Shown here: in pieces, positions 20,867 to 31,274 of the stretch
Position numbering within the stretch: the stretch's first letter is position 1
Layout of the letters: each line of letters begins with the position of its first letter
NCBI RefSeq assembly: GCF_031085165.1
Contig: NZ_JAVHTY010000005.1
Coordinates: forward strand, 310,001 to 374,000
Reading direction: 5' to 3'
Source: Pseudomonas sp. 102515
GTDB lineage: Bacteria > Pseudomonadota > Gammaproteobacteria > Pseudomonadales > Pseudomonadaceae
DNA: 64,000 nt
Program-made: the position numbers and the translations under genes
The notes under the pieces: generated by a model
Database searches by the model: none
Told to the model about the DNA's origin: nothing
Seen by the model: only the letters and a program-made list of their open reading frames with translations

Positions 20867-22780
20867 TCAGCCGGCGAGATAGGAGGAGCGGGTCAGGCCC
20901 AGGCGCATGGCGTCGAGGAACTGGGTGCGCTCGCGGGCGGTGAGGCGCGCGCTGGCGACCTTGTCGCGGTAGTAGGTCATCAGTTCCTCGGGCGAGAGGT
21001 GCACGTACCTGAGCATGTCCTCGATGGTGTCGTGGGTCTCGATGCCACCGTGGCGCACACTGCCGTCGGCGTCCTGGTAGACGTTCACCGAATCGGTGTC
21101 GCCGAAGAGGTTGTGCATGTCGCCGAGGATCTCCTGATAGGCGCCCACCAGGAACACCGCCAGCAGATAGTCTTCGCCCTCGCGCACCTCGTGCACCGGC
21201 AGGCTGGTCTCGATGCTCTGCTCGTCGACGTACTGCTTGATCTTGCCGTCGGAGTCGCAGGTCAGGTCCTGCAGCACGGCACGGCGCACCGGCTCCTCGT
21301 CCAGGCGGGTCAGGGGCACGATGGGCAGGATCTGGTCGATGGCCCAGGTGTCGGGCAGGCTCTGGAACACCGAGAAGTTGCAGATGTACTTGTCGGCCAG
21401 CTTGTCGTTGAGTTCGTCGAGCACCTGGCGGTGGGAGCGCTGGCGGGCCTTGAGCTGGTTGTAGAGGCGGCGGCAGATGGCGAAGTAGCACTGCTCGGCC
21501 AGCGCCTTGTCGCTCAGGCTCAGGGTGCCGGCGGCATACTGGGCGGCGGCTTCGCTGACGTACTGGGTGGCGCGCCAGTAGGTCTCGGTGACCATCTCCG
21601 GATCGGTGTCGCCGAGCAGCTCGGCCAGCCACTGCACCACCTCGGCCTTGCCTTCGAAGCGCTCGCTGGCCGGCACGCTGTCGTTGTGGCGCTCGACGTC
21701 GGTAACCTGCATCACCAGCATGGCGTGGTGGGCGGTCATGGCGCGGCCGCTTTCCGAGAAGATGTTGGGATGCGGCAATTCCTGCTGGTCGCAGAATTCC
21801 TTGAGCATGCCGACCACGGTACCGGCGTAGTCGTCCATGTCGTAGTTGATCGAGCTGGCGTTGCGCGAATGGGTGCCGTCGTAGTCCACGCCCAGACCGC
21901 CACCGACGTCGATGTGGTCCAGCGGCAGGCCCAGGGCGCGCAGCTCGGCGTAGTAGCGGATGGCTTCGCGGAAGCCCTGCCGGTAATCCGCCAGGTTGGC
22001 GATCTGCGACCCCATGTGGAAGTGGAGCAGGCGCACGCCCTGCTCCAGGCCAGCGGCGCGGAAACGCTCGATCACCGACAGCAGCTGGGCGGCGGAGAGA
22101 CCGAACTTGGACTTCTCGCCACCGGTGTCGGCCCATTTGCTCGATGCCAGGGACGACAGCCGCACCCGCAGGCCGACCTGGGGCGTGACCTTGAGCTCGG
22201 CCGCCTCCTCGATCACCAGTGGGACCTCGGATTCCTTCTCGATGACGATGAAGACGCTGTGGCCCAGTTTCTGGCCCATCAGCGCCAGGCGGATGAATTC
22301 ACGGTCCTTGTAGCCGTTGCAGACGATGGTGCCGCCCTTGGGTGCCAGCGCCAGTACCGCCATCAGCTCCGGCTTGGAACCGGCTTCCAGACCGATGGAG
22401 ACGTCGCGGGTGGCGATGATGTTTTCCACCACCGCTTCCTGCTGGTTGACCTTGATCGGATAGAGGGCGGTGTAGCGGCCCTGGTAGTCGAGACGCTCGA
22501 TGTTGCGATCGAAGGCGCCGGTCAGGTGGCGCACCTGGCCCTGGAGAATGTCGGGGAAACGCACCAGCAACGGCAGCGACAGCCCCGCTTCGCGCAGCTG
22601 ACCGACCAGCACATGGAGGTCGATCGGCTGGCCGTCCGGGCCGTGGGGGCGGACTTCGACGTTGCCGGCATCGCTGATGGCGAAGTAGCCGGCACCCCAG
22701 TGGCGAATACCATAGACGCTGCGGCTGTCCGCCACGGTCCACTGGCTGCCGTCATCTTTGCGCGTGCGTCGTGGGGACAT
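20867..22780 (-). CDS. speA: Biosynthetic arginine decarboxylase
   Basis: 637-residue PLP enzyme that makes agmatine from arginine on the route to putrescine. The fold III barrel carries the PLP-lysine segment [15 protein letters not shown]. Further landmarks are [30 protein letters not shown] and the C-terminal [14 protein letters not shown] loop. Length matches SpeA rather than the inducible AdiA. It is monocistronic or leads into the small lipoprotein genes 64 bp downstream. Confidence 0.96.
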   Translation of the reverse strand: MSPRRTRKDDGSQWTVADSRSVYGIRHWGAGYFAISDAGNVEVRPHGPDGQPIDLHVLVGQLREAGLSLPLLVRFPDILQGQVRHLTGAFDRNIERLDYQGRYTALYPIKVNQQEAVVENIIATRDVSIGLEAGSKPELMAVLALAPKGGTIVCNGYKDREFIRLALMGQKLGHSVFIVIEKESEVPLVIEEAAELKVTPQVGLRVRLSSLASSKWADTGGEKSKFGLSAAQLLSVIERFRAAGLEQGVRLLHFHMGSQIANLADYRQGFREAIRYYAELRALGLPLDHIDVGGGLGVDYDGTHSRNASSINYDMDDYAGTVVGMLKEFCDQQELPHPNIFSESGRAMTAHHAMLVMQVTDVERHNDSVPASERFEGKAEVVQWLAELLGDTDPEMVTETYWRATQYVSEAAAQYAAGTLSLSDKALAEQCYFAICRRLYNQLKARQRSHRQVLDELNDKLADKYICNFSVFQSLPDTWAIDQILPIVPLTRLDEEPVRRAVLQDLTCDSDGKIKQYVDEQSIETSLPVHEVREGEDYLLAVFLVGAYQEILGDMHNLFGDTDSVNVYQDADGSVRHGGIETHDTIEDMLRYVHLSPEELMTYYRDKVASARLTARERTQFLDAMRLGLTRSSYLAG

Positions 22781-22866
22781 TCGCGGGAATCTCCTGTAGG
22801 GAATCTTGCTCTGGATGGACCGCCGCCAGGGACGGTAAGTTGTACGCGGGAGCTGGAAGGCCTGGC

Positions 22867-23211
22867 CTAGCCGCCCGACCGCTTGGTCTTGAAGCCGCGT
22901 TTTTCGAGTTCGCCGAGCAGCAGGTCGACATGGTCGCCCTGGATCTCGATGACGCCATCCTTGAGCGCCCCGCCGGTCCCGCAGCGCCGCTTGAGCGCGC
23001 TGGCCAGGTCCTTGAGTGCTTCCTCGCCCAGCGGTACGCCGCTGACCGTGGTCACCGTCTTGCCGCCGCGGCCCTTGGTCTCGCGCCGGACCCGGGCGAT
23101 GCCGTCGCCGGTCGGGGCCTGCGCCTGGGGTTCTTCCGGGCGAATGCGGCCGACGTCGGTGGAGTACACCAGCCGGCTGAGATCCGCCAGCGACGAGGTT
23201 TTCTTGCTCAA
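22867..23211 (-). CDS. yciH: SUI1/eIF1-family translation factor YciH
   Basis: 114 residues. The SUI1 domain occupies the C-terminal two-thirds: [20 protein letters not shown], then [18 protein letters not shown] and the [13 protein letters not shown] end. YciH is a bacterial homologue of eukaryotic eIF1 and affects initiation fidelity. No ATG fits; a TTG at 23211 ([18 protein letters not shown] follows) has GGAGG 8 bases upstream and matches the family's N-terminus. The frame is open farther upstream without similarity. Confidence 0.88.
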   Translation of the reverse strand: MSKKTSSLADLSRLVYSTDVGRIRPEEPQAQAPTGDGIARVRRETKGRGGKTVTTVSGVPLGEEALKDLASALKRRCGTGGALKDGVIEIQGDHVDLLLGELEKRGFKTKRSGG

Positions 23212-23354
23212 GGGACGGTCCTCCCAGTCTGGTTCAGACGCCGGGCGCCTGGAGGAAACCCTGGATGCAGCGCCGACCGGCACGGGCCGCGCTGGTCCGG
23301 GGCCGCGCAATGTAGCAGCATCGCCCACGGATGCTAAGGCGCGAATGCGAGAAA

Positions 23355-23906
23355 TTAAGGCAGGGATGCGACATCTGCCCGGCTGATGGCCAGGCGCAGG
23401 GCCTCCAGCGAATCCGGGCAATAGGGCTGCTGACGAGCCTCGGCAAGAATCGCCGCCGGAGCCAGGAAGCGTGCCTCCAGTACCTCTTCCGGCTGCAGGC
23501 GCAGCGGGCCGTTCCAGCGCGCACTGAATACCCCGCCCCAGAGGCGATTGCCCGGCTCCTCGAAATAGAAGGTGCCATGCTCGCGCAGGGGCACGCCACT
23601 GACCCCCAGCTCCTCGGCCAGCTCCCGGACCGCCGATTCCGCATAGCTCTCGCCCGGCGCCACCATGCCGCCAGCGGCCACGTCCCAGTAGCCCGGGTAG
23701 AGCGCCTTGCTCAAGGTGCGCCGGTGCACGCAGAGTTCGCCGGCGTCATTGAACAGCAGAATGAAGGTGCAGCGCCCGATCAGGCCGCGGGCACGCAATT
23801 CCGCCCGTGGCAATTCACCCTGGACGCGGTCGTCGCGATCGACCCACACGACCAGCTCCCGGTCGGAGGCGGCGCGGTGCGCCGCTTCGCGAGCGTCCGG
23901 CGTCAT
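23355..23906 (-). CDS. Nudix hydrolase (YfcD/Idi-like)
   Basis: 183 residues. The Nudix box is complete: GGMVAPGESYAESAVREL followed by AEELGV (about residues 78-101). An N-terminal extension (DRELVVWVDRDDRVQGELPRAELRARGL) and CTFILLFNDAGELCVHRRT resemble the YfcD and isopentenyl diphosphate isomerase-like branch. Substrate unknown, probably a nucleoside diphosphate derivative. It overlaps the DUF2333 stop by one base and probably follows it in the same transcript. Confidence 0.9.
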   Translation of the reverse strand: MTPDAREAAHRAASDRELVVWVDRDDRVQGELPRAELRARGLIGRCTFILLFNDAGELCVHRRTLSKALYPGYWDVAAGGMVAPGESYAESAVRELAEELGVSGVPLREHGTFYFEEPGNRLWGGVFSARWNGPLRLQPEEVLEARFLAPAAILAEARQQPYCPDSLEALRLAISRADVASLP

Positions 23907-24922
23907 CAGCCCTGTTCCAGGAGCTGGCGCAGGTCGATGATGGCGGCGTTGGCGCGGGAGATGTAGTTGGCGATCACCAGCGAATGGTTGGCCAGGATGC
24001 CGAAGCCGCTGCCGTTGAGGATCATGGGACTCCAGACCGGCTGCTGCGCCGCTTCCAGTTCGCGGATGATCTCGCGCACGTTCACCGTGGCGTTCTTCTT
24101 GGCCAGGGTGTCGGCGAAGTCCACCTCGATGGCGCGCAGGATGTGCGACAGCGCCCAGGCCTGACCGCGGGCCTCGTAGAAGACGTTATCGATCTGCAGC
24201 CACGGCGTCTCGACGCGCTGCTCGTGCACCTCCGGCACCTGGCCGGCGGGAATGTCCTGGTTCGGCCGTACCTCGGCATCCAGGCGCACACGGCCGACGC
24301 TGGCGGACAGGCGCTGGGACAGCGAACCCAGGCGGGTCTCGACGTCCCCCAGCCAGTTGCGCAGGTTGTCCGAACGCGAATAGAAGTAGGCGGTGGGCTG
24401 GCCCTGGTTGTTCTGGCCACCCAGGCGCGCCAGGTAGCGATCCAGGGAGGCGATGCCGGCGCGGTATTCCGACTCCGACGAGGGCATGGCCCAGCTATGG
24501 TTGTCGAAGTTGAAGCGCGGCTCGGCCTGGGCCAGGTCGACGTCCTCGGTGGATTGCGACTGGGAACGGGCGAAGTCCTTGCGCAGGGCGCGCGCCAGGT
24601 CGCGGGTCTGCACCAGCACGCCGTATTCCCAGGATGGCATGTCGTCGAGCCAGAGGCCCGGCGGGAAGATGTCGTTGGAGAGATAGCCGCCCGGCTTGTC
24701 CAGCAGGGTGCCGGCCACCTGCTTGAGGGTCTCGACCGTGGTGTAGCCGAGCACCAGCTTGCGACCACCGGCCGCGGCAGCCTCCTGGGCATGCTGCTGC
24801 ACCGGGAAGAAATCCGGTTCGCGACTCCAGTACCAGCCTATCGCCAGGGTGACCAGCAGGTAGAGCGCGACCAGCACTGCCACCAGCCGGAGCCATCCCG
24901 ACCTCAAGTTCCACTCCCGCAT
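23906..24922 (-). CDS. DUF2333 family membrane-anchored protein
   Basis: 338 residues. One N-terminal membrane helix (LRLVAVLVALYLLVTLAIGWYW, about 9-29) is followed by a periplasmic body with conserved stretches PGGYLSNDIFPPGLWLDDMPSWEYG, FNFDNHSWAMPSSE and LEAAQQPVWSPMILNG. Function unknown; the family is found beside the Nudix gene and gcbA in pseudomonads (PA4842). The ATG at 24922 has AAGGA 7 bases upstream; an in-frame TTG two codons earlier is less likely. The 268-bp divergent gap to gcbA shows no gene and no clear promoter. Confidence 0.87.
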   Translation of the reverse strand: MREWNLRSGWLRLVAVLVALYLLVTLAIGWYWSREPDFFPVQQHAQEAAAAGGRKLVLGYTTVETLKQVAGTLLDKPGGYLSNDIFPPGLWLDDMPSWEYGVLVQTRDLARALRKDFARSQSQSTEDVDLAQAEPRFNFDNHSWAMPSSESEYRAGIASLDRYLARLGGQNNQGQPTAYFYSRSDNLRNWLGDVETRLGSLSQRLSASVGRVRLDAEVRPNQDIPAGQVPEVHEQRVETPWLQIDNVFYEARGQAWALSHILRAIEVDFADTLAKKNATVNVREIIRELEAAQQPVWSPMILNGSGFGILANHSLVIANYISRANAAIIDLRQLLEQG

Positions 24923-25190
24923 GGGCAATTCCTTGCAATGATTTCAAAGGTGTTGGCGCTTGGACCCCCGCCCGCGGCGCCGGTTGCGCCGCCTTTGCGA
25001 CCGGCGCGGGCGCCATGTACCCGGGCAGCCGCTTCCGAGACTAGGGTAACAGGCGACGGACGCTACTCCAGAAGCGACCGACAGTGTCCATGCAAGCGGC
25101 ATAGGCGCCGCTAAACAGGGTACCGCCTCTCCCCTGCCAGCCAGCAATTGGTAGCATAGGGCCACCACCTCAAGAATGACGGAACAATTC

Positions 25191-26804
25191 GTGAGCGAAC
25201 CAGATGATCCGAGCCGAGACCGCCTCAAGCTGCACTTCGCGCAACGGGTCATCCACCAGTCACGCCAGGTGCTGGAGATCTGGCAACGGCTGCAACGAGA
25301 CGAGTGGACGGCCGGTAGCCTGGTCGAGCTGACCGATGCCAACGCGCGCCTGCTGCAATATGCCAAGCGCTTCGAGCAGCAGGGGCATGCCGAACTCGCC
25401 GAGGCCATCGGCGCCTCCCTGGCCCAGGTCACCGCCAATCGCGGTCGCCTCAACAGCCAGGCCATCACCGAACTCAGCCAGGCCATGCAGAGCCTGTCGC
25501 GCACCGGGCTGCGCCAGGGCGACCAGCTGGAAACCACCAGCCTGCCGCCGCTGCGCAAGCCGATCTACATCGCCCTGCTCGACAGCGAGCGCGCCGAGCG
25601 CCTGGCGCAGCAGATGGAATACTTCGGCGTCACCATCCAGATCATCCACAGTACCGACGACTTCCGCGCGATGATGGACAGCCGCCACCCGGCGGTCATT
25701 GTCATGGACGTGGACTTCGGCGGCGCGGGGGCCGGCATCCAGTTGGCGCTGGAAGCCCAGAGCGGCCTGGAACGCAAGCTGCCGGTGCTGTTCTACAGCC
25801 ACCAGGAAGCCGACACCCCCTTCCGCCTGGCCGCGGTGCGCGCCGGCGGCCAGGAGTTCTACACCGGCACCCTGGATTCGGCGCGGCTGCTGGAAAAGAT
25901 CGAGACCCTCACCCGTACCGTCTACTACGACCCGATCCGCGCCCTGGTAGTGGACGACTCCCGCGCCCAGGCCATGGCCACGGAAATGGCGCTCAACAGT
26001 GCCGGGATCGTCACCCGCACCCTGATGCAGCCCGGCGCGGTGATGGCGCACCTGGCCGAATTCGTGCCCGACCTGATCATCCTCGACATGTACATGCCCG
26101 AGTGCACCGGCACCGAGCTGGCCAAGGTCATCCGCCAGCACGAGCGCTACGTCAGCGTGCCCATCATCTATCTGTCGGCCGAGGACGACCTCGACAAGCA
26201 GCTGGACGCCATGAGCGAGGGCGGCGACGACTTCCTCACCAAGCCGATCAAGCCACGCCACCTGATCGCCACGGTGCGCACCCGCGCCGCCCGGGCGCGC
26301 AGCCTGCAGGCGCGCATCGTCCAGGACAGCCTCACCGGCCTGTACAACCACACCCACACCCTGCAGCTGCTGGAAGACGCCTGCTTCCGCGCGCGGCGCA
26401 GCCAGCGGCCGATCACCTTCGCCATGCTGGACATCGACCACTTCAAGCAGGTCAACGACCACTACGGCCACCCCATGGGCGATCGGGTGATCAAGAGCCT
26501 GGCGCTGTTCCTCAAGCAGCGCCTGCGCAAGTCCGACCACATCGGCCGTTATGGCGGCGAGGAATTCGCCATCGTGCTGCCCGACACCGACCTGGCCACC
26601 GCCACCCGCCTGATCGACGAGATCCGCCAGCGTTTCGCCGAGATCCACTATCCGGCGCCGCCCAAGGAGCTCAGCTGCACCTTCAGCGCCGGCGTGGCGC
26701 AGCTGCAGCCCGGCCAGGAGATGCCCGCGCTGGCCAAGCAGGCGGACGAAGCCCTCTATGCCGCCAAGCATGCGGGACGCAATTGCGTGCGCCAGTACGT
26801 CTAG
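25191..26804 (+). CDS. gcbA: Diguanylate cyclase with two receiver domains (GcbA-like)
   Basis: About 537 residues. A helical Hpt-like N-terminus (about 1-110) without a clear phospho-His is followed by a divergent receiver domain (Asp in VIVMDVDFGG) and a canonical receiver (IRALVVDDSR; Asp in LIILDMYMPE; Lys in DFLTKPI). A GGDEF domain follows, with active site RYGGEEF and an intact inhibitory I-site (RKSD five residues upstream). It should make c-di-GMP and be product-inhibited. It corresponds by position and architecture to PA4843. GTG at 25191 with GGA upstream is preferred; an ATG at 25176 has no spaced ribosome site. Confidence 0.87.
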   Translation: MSEPDDPSRDRLKLHFAQRVIHQSRQVLEIWQRLQRDEWTAGSLVELTDANARLLQYAKRFEQQGHAELAEAIGASLAQVTANRGRLNSQAITELSQAMQSLSRTGLRQGDQLETTSLPPLRKPIYIALLDSERAERLAQQMEYFGVTIQIIHSTDDFRAMMDSRHPAVIVMDVDFGGAGAGIQLALEAQSGLERKLPVLFYSHQEADTPFRLAAVRAGGQEFYTGTLDSARLLEKIETLTRTVYYDPIRALVVDDSRAQAMATEMALNSAGIVTRTLMQPGAVMAHLAEFVPDLIILDMYMPECTGTELAKVIRQHERYVSVPIIYLSAEDDLDKQLDAMSEGGDDFLTKPIKPRHLIATVRTRAARARSLQARIVQDSLTGLYNHTHTLQLLEDACFRARRSQRPITFAMLDIDHFKQVNDHYGHPMGDRVIKSLALFLKQRLRKSDHIGRYGGEEFAIVLPDTDLATATRLIDEIRQRFAEIHYPAPPKELSCTFSAGVAQLQPGQEMPALAKQADEALYAAKHAGRNCVRQYV

Positions 26805-26860
26805 CCAGACCAACCGGATGCCTCTGCTATGATCGGCCGCTGCCGATCGCCGAGAAGCCC

Positions 26861-28624
26861 ATGCGTGTCCTGCTGTTCCTGCTCACCCTGCTGCTGACCC
26901 TGCCCGCCGCCGCCGGCCTGTTCGATGCGCCACGCCCGACCGCCGCGCTGGGCCTGGACGGTCAGCGTCCCGGTCAGCAATTCCTGCCGGTGGATCAGGC
27001 CTTTCGCCTGGAGCAGCGTCGCGACGCCGAGGGCCGCCCCCAGGTGCGCTTCACCATCGCCGAGGGCTACTACCTCTATCGGCAGCGCTTCGCCTTCGAG
27101 GCCGATCCCGGCCTGCTGACCGCGCCGGTGGCCCTACCGCCCGGCGAGCCCAAGCACGATGAGTGGTTCGGCGACGTCCAGGTCTATCACGCTGGCGTCG
27201 ACATCCCCCTGCCGCTCGCCTCCGGCCACGGCGGCCGGATCAAGGTCACCTACCAGGGCTGCGCCGATCGCGGTCTCTGCTATCCGCCGGAAACCCGCAC
27301 CCTGGCTATCGCCGGCCCTGCGGTCCCGGCCATGGCGAGCCCGTCCATGACATCTCCTGCCCCCGATCAGATCGGCTGGAACAGAATCCTGCTGGCCTTC
27401 CTCGCCGGGCTCGGACTGACCTTCACCCCCTGCGTCCTGCCGATGCTGCCCATCGTCTCGGCGGTGGTCCTGGCCGGCAAGGCACGTCCGGGCCGTGGCC
27501 TGCTGCTGGCGCTGGCCTACGTGGTGCCCATGGCCCTGAGCTTCGCCGCTCTGGGCGCGCTCATGGGCGTCTTTGGTGCCAGCCTCAACCTGCAGGCGCA
27601 ATTGCAGTCGGCCTGGGTGCTGATTCCCTTCGCCGCGCTCTTCCTGTTGTTCGCCCTGGCCATGTTCGGCCTTTTCGAACTGCGCCTGCCGGCGGTCCTG
27701 CGCGAGCGCCTGGAGCAGCTGGCCAGCGGCATCCGCGGTGGCTCCCTGGGCGGCGCGGCCACCCTCGGCGTGCTCTCCAGCCTGATCGTCTCGCCCTGCG
27801 TCTCGGCACCCCTGGCGGGCCTCCTGCTCTATATCAGCAGCACCGCCGATTGGCTCGGCGGCGGGCTGGCGCTGTTCGCCCTGGGCCTGGGCATGGGCGC
27901 CCCGCTGATCCTCATCGCCGCCGGCGGCGGCGCCCTGCTGCCACGCAGCGGCGCCTGGCTGGTGGGCATGCGCGATGCGTTCGGCGTACTGCTGCTGGCG
28001 GTGGCCCTGTGGCTGCTCGAACGCCTGCTGCCGGGGCCCCTGGTGCTGGCGGCCTGGGGCCTGCTGGCCGCCGGGGTCGGGCTGTTCCTCGGCGCCCTGG
28101 AATTCGTGCCCAAGTCGCCCCGCCAGCGCCTGTCTCAACTGGCGGGCCTGGCCCTGGTGGTCTATGGTGCGGCCGCCGGCATCGGCGCCCTGCGCGGTGC
28201 CAGCGACCCCCTGCGGCCGCTGGGCGACTCCGCGGTACCCATGGTGGCTGCCCGCGCGGAGGTCATGCGCAGCCTGAGCGATCCCGCCGCCCTGGCGAGC
28301 AGCCTCGGTAGCGGGCGACCGCTGCTGGTGGACGTCTATGCCGACTGGTGCATCAGCTGCAAGCTGATCGAGCGCGAGGTCTTCGGCAACCCCGAGATCC
28401 AGGCGCAATTGCGCGACTTCACGCTGATCCGTTTCGATATGACGCAAAGCACCCGGGAACAGCGCCAGTGGCTGGAGCAGCATGGTCTGTTCGGCCCGCC
28501 GGCGATCCTGTTCTACGATGCACAAGGCCGGGAGCAGGCCAAGGCGCGCATCGTCGGCGAAATCGATGTCGCGGGCTTTCTCGCCCGACTCGACGAAGCA
28601 AAAAGGCTTATCACCAGCGATTAA
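26861..28624 (+). CDS. dsbD: Thiol:disulfide interchange protein DsbD
   Basis: 587 residues; passes electrons from cytoplasmic thioredoxin to periplasmic thiols. Signal peptide ([15 protein letters not shown]), N-terminal immunoglobulin-like domain with its cysteine pair ([10 protein letters not shown]), and an eight-helix membrane domain with TPCVLPM and SPCVSAP. The C-terminal thioredoxin-like domain has WCISCK, a less common active-site dipeptide than VA. TATGAT at 26828-26833 is a possible -10 box. In P. aeruginosa a chemoreceptor gene lies between gcbA and this gene; it is absent here. Confidence 0.95.
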   Translation: MRVLLFLLTLLLTLPAAAGLFDAPRPTAALGLDGQRPGQQFLPVDQAFRLEQRRDAEGRPQVRFTIAEGYYLYRQRFAFEADPGLLTAPVALPPGEPKHDEWFGDVQVYHAGVDIPLPLASGHGGRIKVTYQGCADRGLCYPPETRTLAIAGPAVPAMASPSMTSPAPDQIGWNRILLAFLAGLGLTFTPCVLPMLPIVSAVVLAGKARPGRGLLLALAYVVPMALSFAALGALMGVFGASLNLQAQLQSAWVLIPFAALFLLFALAMFGLFELRLPAVLRERLEQLASGIRGGSLGGAATLGVLSSLIVSPCVSAPLAGLLLYISSTADWLGGGLALFALGLGMGAPLILIAAGGGALLPRSGAWLVGMRDAFGVLLLAVALWLLERLLPGPLVLAAWGLLAAGVGLFLGALEFVPKSPRQRLSQLAGLALVVYGAAAGIGALRGASDPLRPLGDSAVPMVAARAEVMRSLSDPAALASSLGSGRPLLVDVYADWCISCKLIEREVFGNPEIQAQLRDFTLIRFDMTQSTREQRQWLEQHGLFGPPAILFYDAQGREQAKARIVGEIDVAGFLARLDEAKRLITSD

Positions 28625-28740
28625 AAGAATTTCGGCCAACGTGCGGGCATTTCCGGCAAACGTCCAGCGACTGGACAGTCACCTCCGGTTGCGGCATAGT
28701 CCGCGGCCAATCTGGTTGCGAAATCGCGAGGCAAGTGGCT

Positions 28741-29187
28741 ATGGCGCATCTGCTGGTACTGCACGGGCCCAACCTGAATCTGCTGGGTACCCGCGAGCCG
28801 GGCGTCTACGGTGCCACCACCCTGGCCCAGATCAACGCCGACCTCGAAGCCCGCGCCACCGCGGCGGGGCATCGCCTGCAGTATCTGCAAAGCAACGCCG
28901 AGCACCTGCTGATCGAACGCATCCATGCCGCGCGCGACGAAGGGGTGGATTTCATCCTGATCAATCCGGCTGCCTTCACCCATACCAGCGTCGCCCTACG
29001 TGACGCCTTGCTCGCGGTGAGCATCCCATTCATCGAAGTGCACCTGTCGAACGTGCACAAGCGCGAAGCCTTCCGCCACCACTCCTATTTTTCCGACGTG
29101 GCGGTCGGTGTGATCTGCGGGCTCGGCGCCAGTGGCTATCGCCTGGCGCTGGAAGCCGCCTGCGAACAGCTCGCCGCCCGCGGCTGA
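28741..29187 (+). CDS. aroQ: 3-dehydroquinate dehydratase, type II
   Basis: 148-residue dodecameric enzyme of the shikimate pathway. Conserved [16 protein letters not shown] (general base Tyr), [18 protein letters not shown] (written here as [11 protein letters not shown]), [17 protein letters not shown] and the GLGASGY end are all present. It precedes accB by 53 bp, a common arrangement in gammaproteobacteria. The 116-bp gap after dsbD holds its probable promoter. Confidence 0.96.
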   Translation: MAHLLVLHGPNLNLLGTREPGVYGATTLAQINADLEARATAAGHRLQYLQSNAEHLLIERIHAARDEGVDFILINPAAFTHTSVALRDALLAVSIPFIEVHLSNVHKREAFRHHSYFSDVAVGVICGLGASGYRLALEAACEQLAARG

Positions 29188-29240
29188 GCGCGACCCAATA
29201 TCCAGAACATCACCTGAACCCGAGGGGAGAGCCAACGCCA

Positions 29241-29702
29241 ATGGACATCCGTAAAGTCAAGAAACTGATCGAGTTGCTGGAAGAGTCCGGTATCGACGAG
29301 CTGGAAATCCGCGAAGGCGAGGAGTCCGTCCGCATCAGCCGCAACACCGGCCGCAACCAGGGCATGCAGACCGTCTACGCCGCCGCCCCCGCGCCGGTCG
29401 CCGCGCCGGCTCCGGCCGCTCCGGCCGCCGCTGCGCCGGCTACCGAAGCCGCCGCTCCGCAACTGACCGGTAACGTGGCTCGCTCGCCCATGGTCGGCAC
29501 CTTCTACCGCGCGTCCTCGCCCACCACTCCGGCCTTCGTCGAAGTCGGCCAGCAGGTGAAGAAAGGCGACATCCTGTGCATCGTCGAGGCCATGAAGATG
29601 ATGAACCACATCGAAGCCGAAGCCAGCGGCACCATCGGCCAGGTGCTGGTCGAGAACGGCCAGCCCGTCGAATTCGACCAGCCGCTGTTCACCATTGTCT
29701 AA
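29241..29702 (+). CDS. accB: Acetyl-CoA carboxylase biotin carboxyl carrier protein
   Basis: 153 residues. N-terminal dimerisation part ([20 protein letters not shown]), a flexible Ala/Pro linker (about 50-75), and the C-terminal biotinyl domain with the biotinylated Lys in [12 protein letters not shown]. Conserved [12 protein letters not shown] marks the domain start. GGGGAGAG upstream is a good ribosome site. accC begins 16 bp later. Confidence 0.97.
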   Translation: MDIRKVKKLIELLEESGIDELEIREGEESVRISRNTGRNQGMQTVYAAAPAPVAAPAPAAPAAAAPATEAAAPQLTGNVARSPMVGTFYRASSPTTPAFVEVGQQVKKGDILCIVEAMKMMNHIEAEASGTIGQVLVENGQPVEFDQPLFTIV

Positions 29703-29718
29703 GCCCGTGGAGCCCACG

Positions 29719-31065
29719 ATGCTGGAAAAAGTCCTGATCGCCAACCGCGGGGAAATCGCCCTGCGCGTGGTGCGTGCCTGCAAGGAGCTGGGCATCAAGA
29801 CGGTGGCGGTTCATTCCACCGCCGACCGCGAACTGATGCATCTGTCCCTCGCCGACGAATCGGTGTGCATCGGCCCGGCCCCCTCGCCCCTGTCCTACCT
29901 GAACATCCCGGCCATCATCAGTGCCGCGGAAGTCACCGGCGCCACCGCCATCCACCCCGGCTACGGCTTTCTCGCCGAGAACGCCGACTTCGCCGAGCAG
30001 GTGGAGCAGTCCGGTTTCGCCTTCGTCGGCCCCACCGCCGACGTGATTCGCCTGATGGGCGACAAGGTGTCCGCCAAGAACGCCATGAAGCAGGCCGGCG
30101 TACCTACCGTTCCGGGCTCCGACGGCGCCCTGCCGGATGACGAGGCCGAGTGCCTGCGCATCGGCCGCGAGGTCGGCTATCCGGTGATCATCAAGGCCGC
30201 CGGTGGCGGCGGTGGTCGCGGCATGCGCGTGGTCGAGGACGAGGCCGAGCTGATCAAGTCGATCAAGCTGACCCAGACCGAAGCCGGCGCCGCCTTTGGC
30301 AATTCCATGGTCTACATGGAGAAGTTCCTCGGCAATCCGCGTCACGTGGAAGTCCAGGTGCTCTCCGATGGCCAGGGCAACGCCGTGCACCTCTATGACC
30401 GCGACTGCTCGCTGCAGCGCCGTCACCAGAAGGTCATCGAGGAGGCGCCTGCGCCCCAGATCGACGAGAAGGCCCGCGAAGAGGTCCTGGCGCGCTGCGT
30501 CAAGGCCTGCATCGACATCGGCTACCGGGGCGCCGGCACCTTCGAGTTCCTCTACGAAGACGGCCGTTTCTACTTCATCGAGATGAACACCCGCGTACAG
30601 GTGGAGCATCCGGTGACCGAGATGATCACCGGTGTCGACATCGTCAAGGAGATGCTCAGCATCGCCGCTGGCAACCCGCTGTCGATCAAACAGGAAGACA
30701 TCAAGATCACCGGTCACGCCATCGAGTGCCGGATCAACGCCGAAGACCCCAAGACCTTCATGCCCTCCCCGGGCCTGGTCAAGCACTACCATGCCCCGGG
30801 CGGCAACGGCGTGCGGGTGGATTCGCACCTGTACAGCGGCTACAAGGTTCCGCCGAACTACGATTCGCTGATCGCCAAGCTGATCACCTGGGGCAAGACC
30901 CGCGACGAGGCCATGGCCCGGATGCGCAACGCCCTGGACGAGCTGATCGTCGACGGCATCAAGACCAACGCCGATCTGCACCGGATGCTGACCCGCGACC
31001 AGGCCTTCGGCCAGGGTGCGGTGAACATCCACTATCTGGAGAAGAAGCTCGGCATGCGCCACTAA
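29719..31065 (+). CDS. accC: Acetyl-CoA carboxylase biotin carboxylase subunit
   Basis: 448-residue ATP-grasp enzyme that carboxylates biotin on Acc[17 protein letters not shown] start, [15 protein letters not shown], the glycine-rich ATP loop [19 protein letters not shown] and the catalytic [15 protein letters not shown] segment are intact. The ATG at 29719 is chosen over an upstream in-frame start at 29695 that lies inside accB. A repeat copy and an intrinsic terminator follow. Confidence 0.97.
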   Translation: MLEKVLIANRGEIALRVVRACKELGIKTVAVHSTADRELMHLSLADESVCIGPAPSPLSYLNIPAIISAAEVTGATAIHPGYGFLAENADFAEQVEQSGFAFVGPTADVIRLMGDKVSAKNAMKQAGVPTVPGSDGALPDDEAECLRIGREVGYPVIIKAAGGGGGRGMRVVEDEAELIKSIKLTQTEAGAAFGNSMVYMEKFLGNPRHVEVQVLSDGQGNAVHLYDRDCSLQRRHQKVIEEAPAPQIDEKAREEVLARCVKACIDIGYRGAGTFEFLYEDGRFYFIEMNTRVQVEHPVTEMITGVDIVKEMLSIAAGNPLSIKQEDIKITGHAIECRINAEDPKTFMPSPGLVKHYHAPGGNGVRVDSHLYSGYKVPPNYDSLIAKLITWGKTRDEAMARMRNALDELIVDGIKTNADLHRMLTRDQAFGQGAVNIHYLEKKLGMRH

Positions 31066-31073
31066 GGACGTGA

Positions 31074-31197
31074 CGGCTGCGCGTCGGCCAGGCTGCGTTG
31101 GAAATCGCCTCGGAATGCTCATTTACCCTGTGTAAACTGCGCTTCCTCAGCGATTGCCGCCTTGCCTGACCTAGCTCGCTCGCCCCGTCGGCTTCTT
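31074..31197 (-). repeat. MITE-like structured repeat, copy 3 (reverse orientation)
   Basis: Read on the minus strand this matches the core of the repeats at 9615 and 46191: GGTCAGGCAAGG, then GAGGAAGCGCAGTTTAC, GGTAAATGAGCATTCCGAG, AACGCAG. The outer arms are AATCGC / GCGATT instead of AAATCCG / CGGATTT, a compensated change. The left and right terminal parts of copy 1 are not clearly preserved. Confidence 0.75.
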
Positions 31198-31206
31198 ACC
31201 TAGTGA

Positions 31207-31238
31207 ACGGGCTGCCCTCGGGCAGCCCGTTTTCATTT
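31207..31238 (+). terminator. Intrinsic terminator after accC
   Basis: ACGGGCTGCC and GGGCAGCCCGT form a perfect GC-rich stem with a 3-base loop, followed by TTTTCATTT. It closes the aroQ-accB-accC unit before prmA. Confidence 0.9.
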
Positions 31239-31274
31239 ACCCTCCCCGCTTTGACCCGATTCAGGTAGCCCACC

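Noticed and set aside
26341-26350. Further TGTACA boxes as LitR sites (also near 38836 and 43673)
   Set aside because: Single boxes inside coding regions without a partner at the right spacing.
26102-28624. Apparent fusion of a GGDEF fragment with dsbD
   Set aside because: The upstream half is gcbA read out of frame. The dsbD signal peptide begins at 26861.
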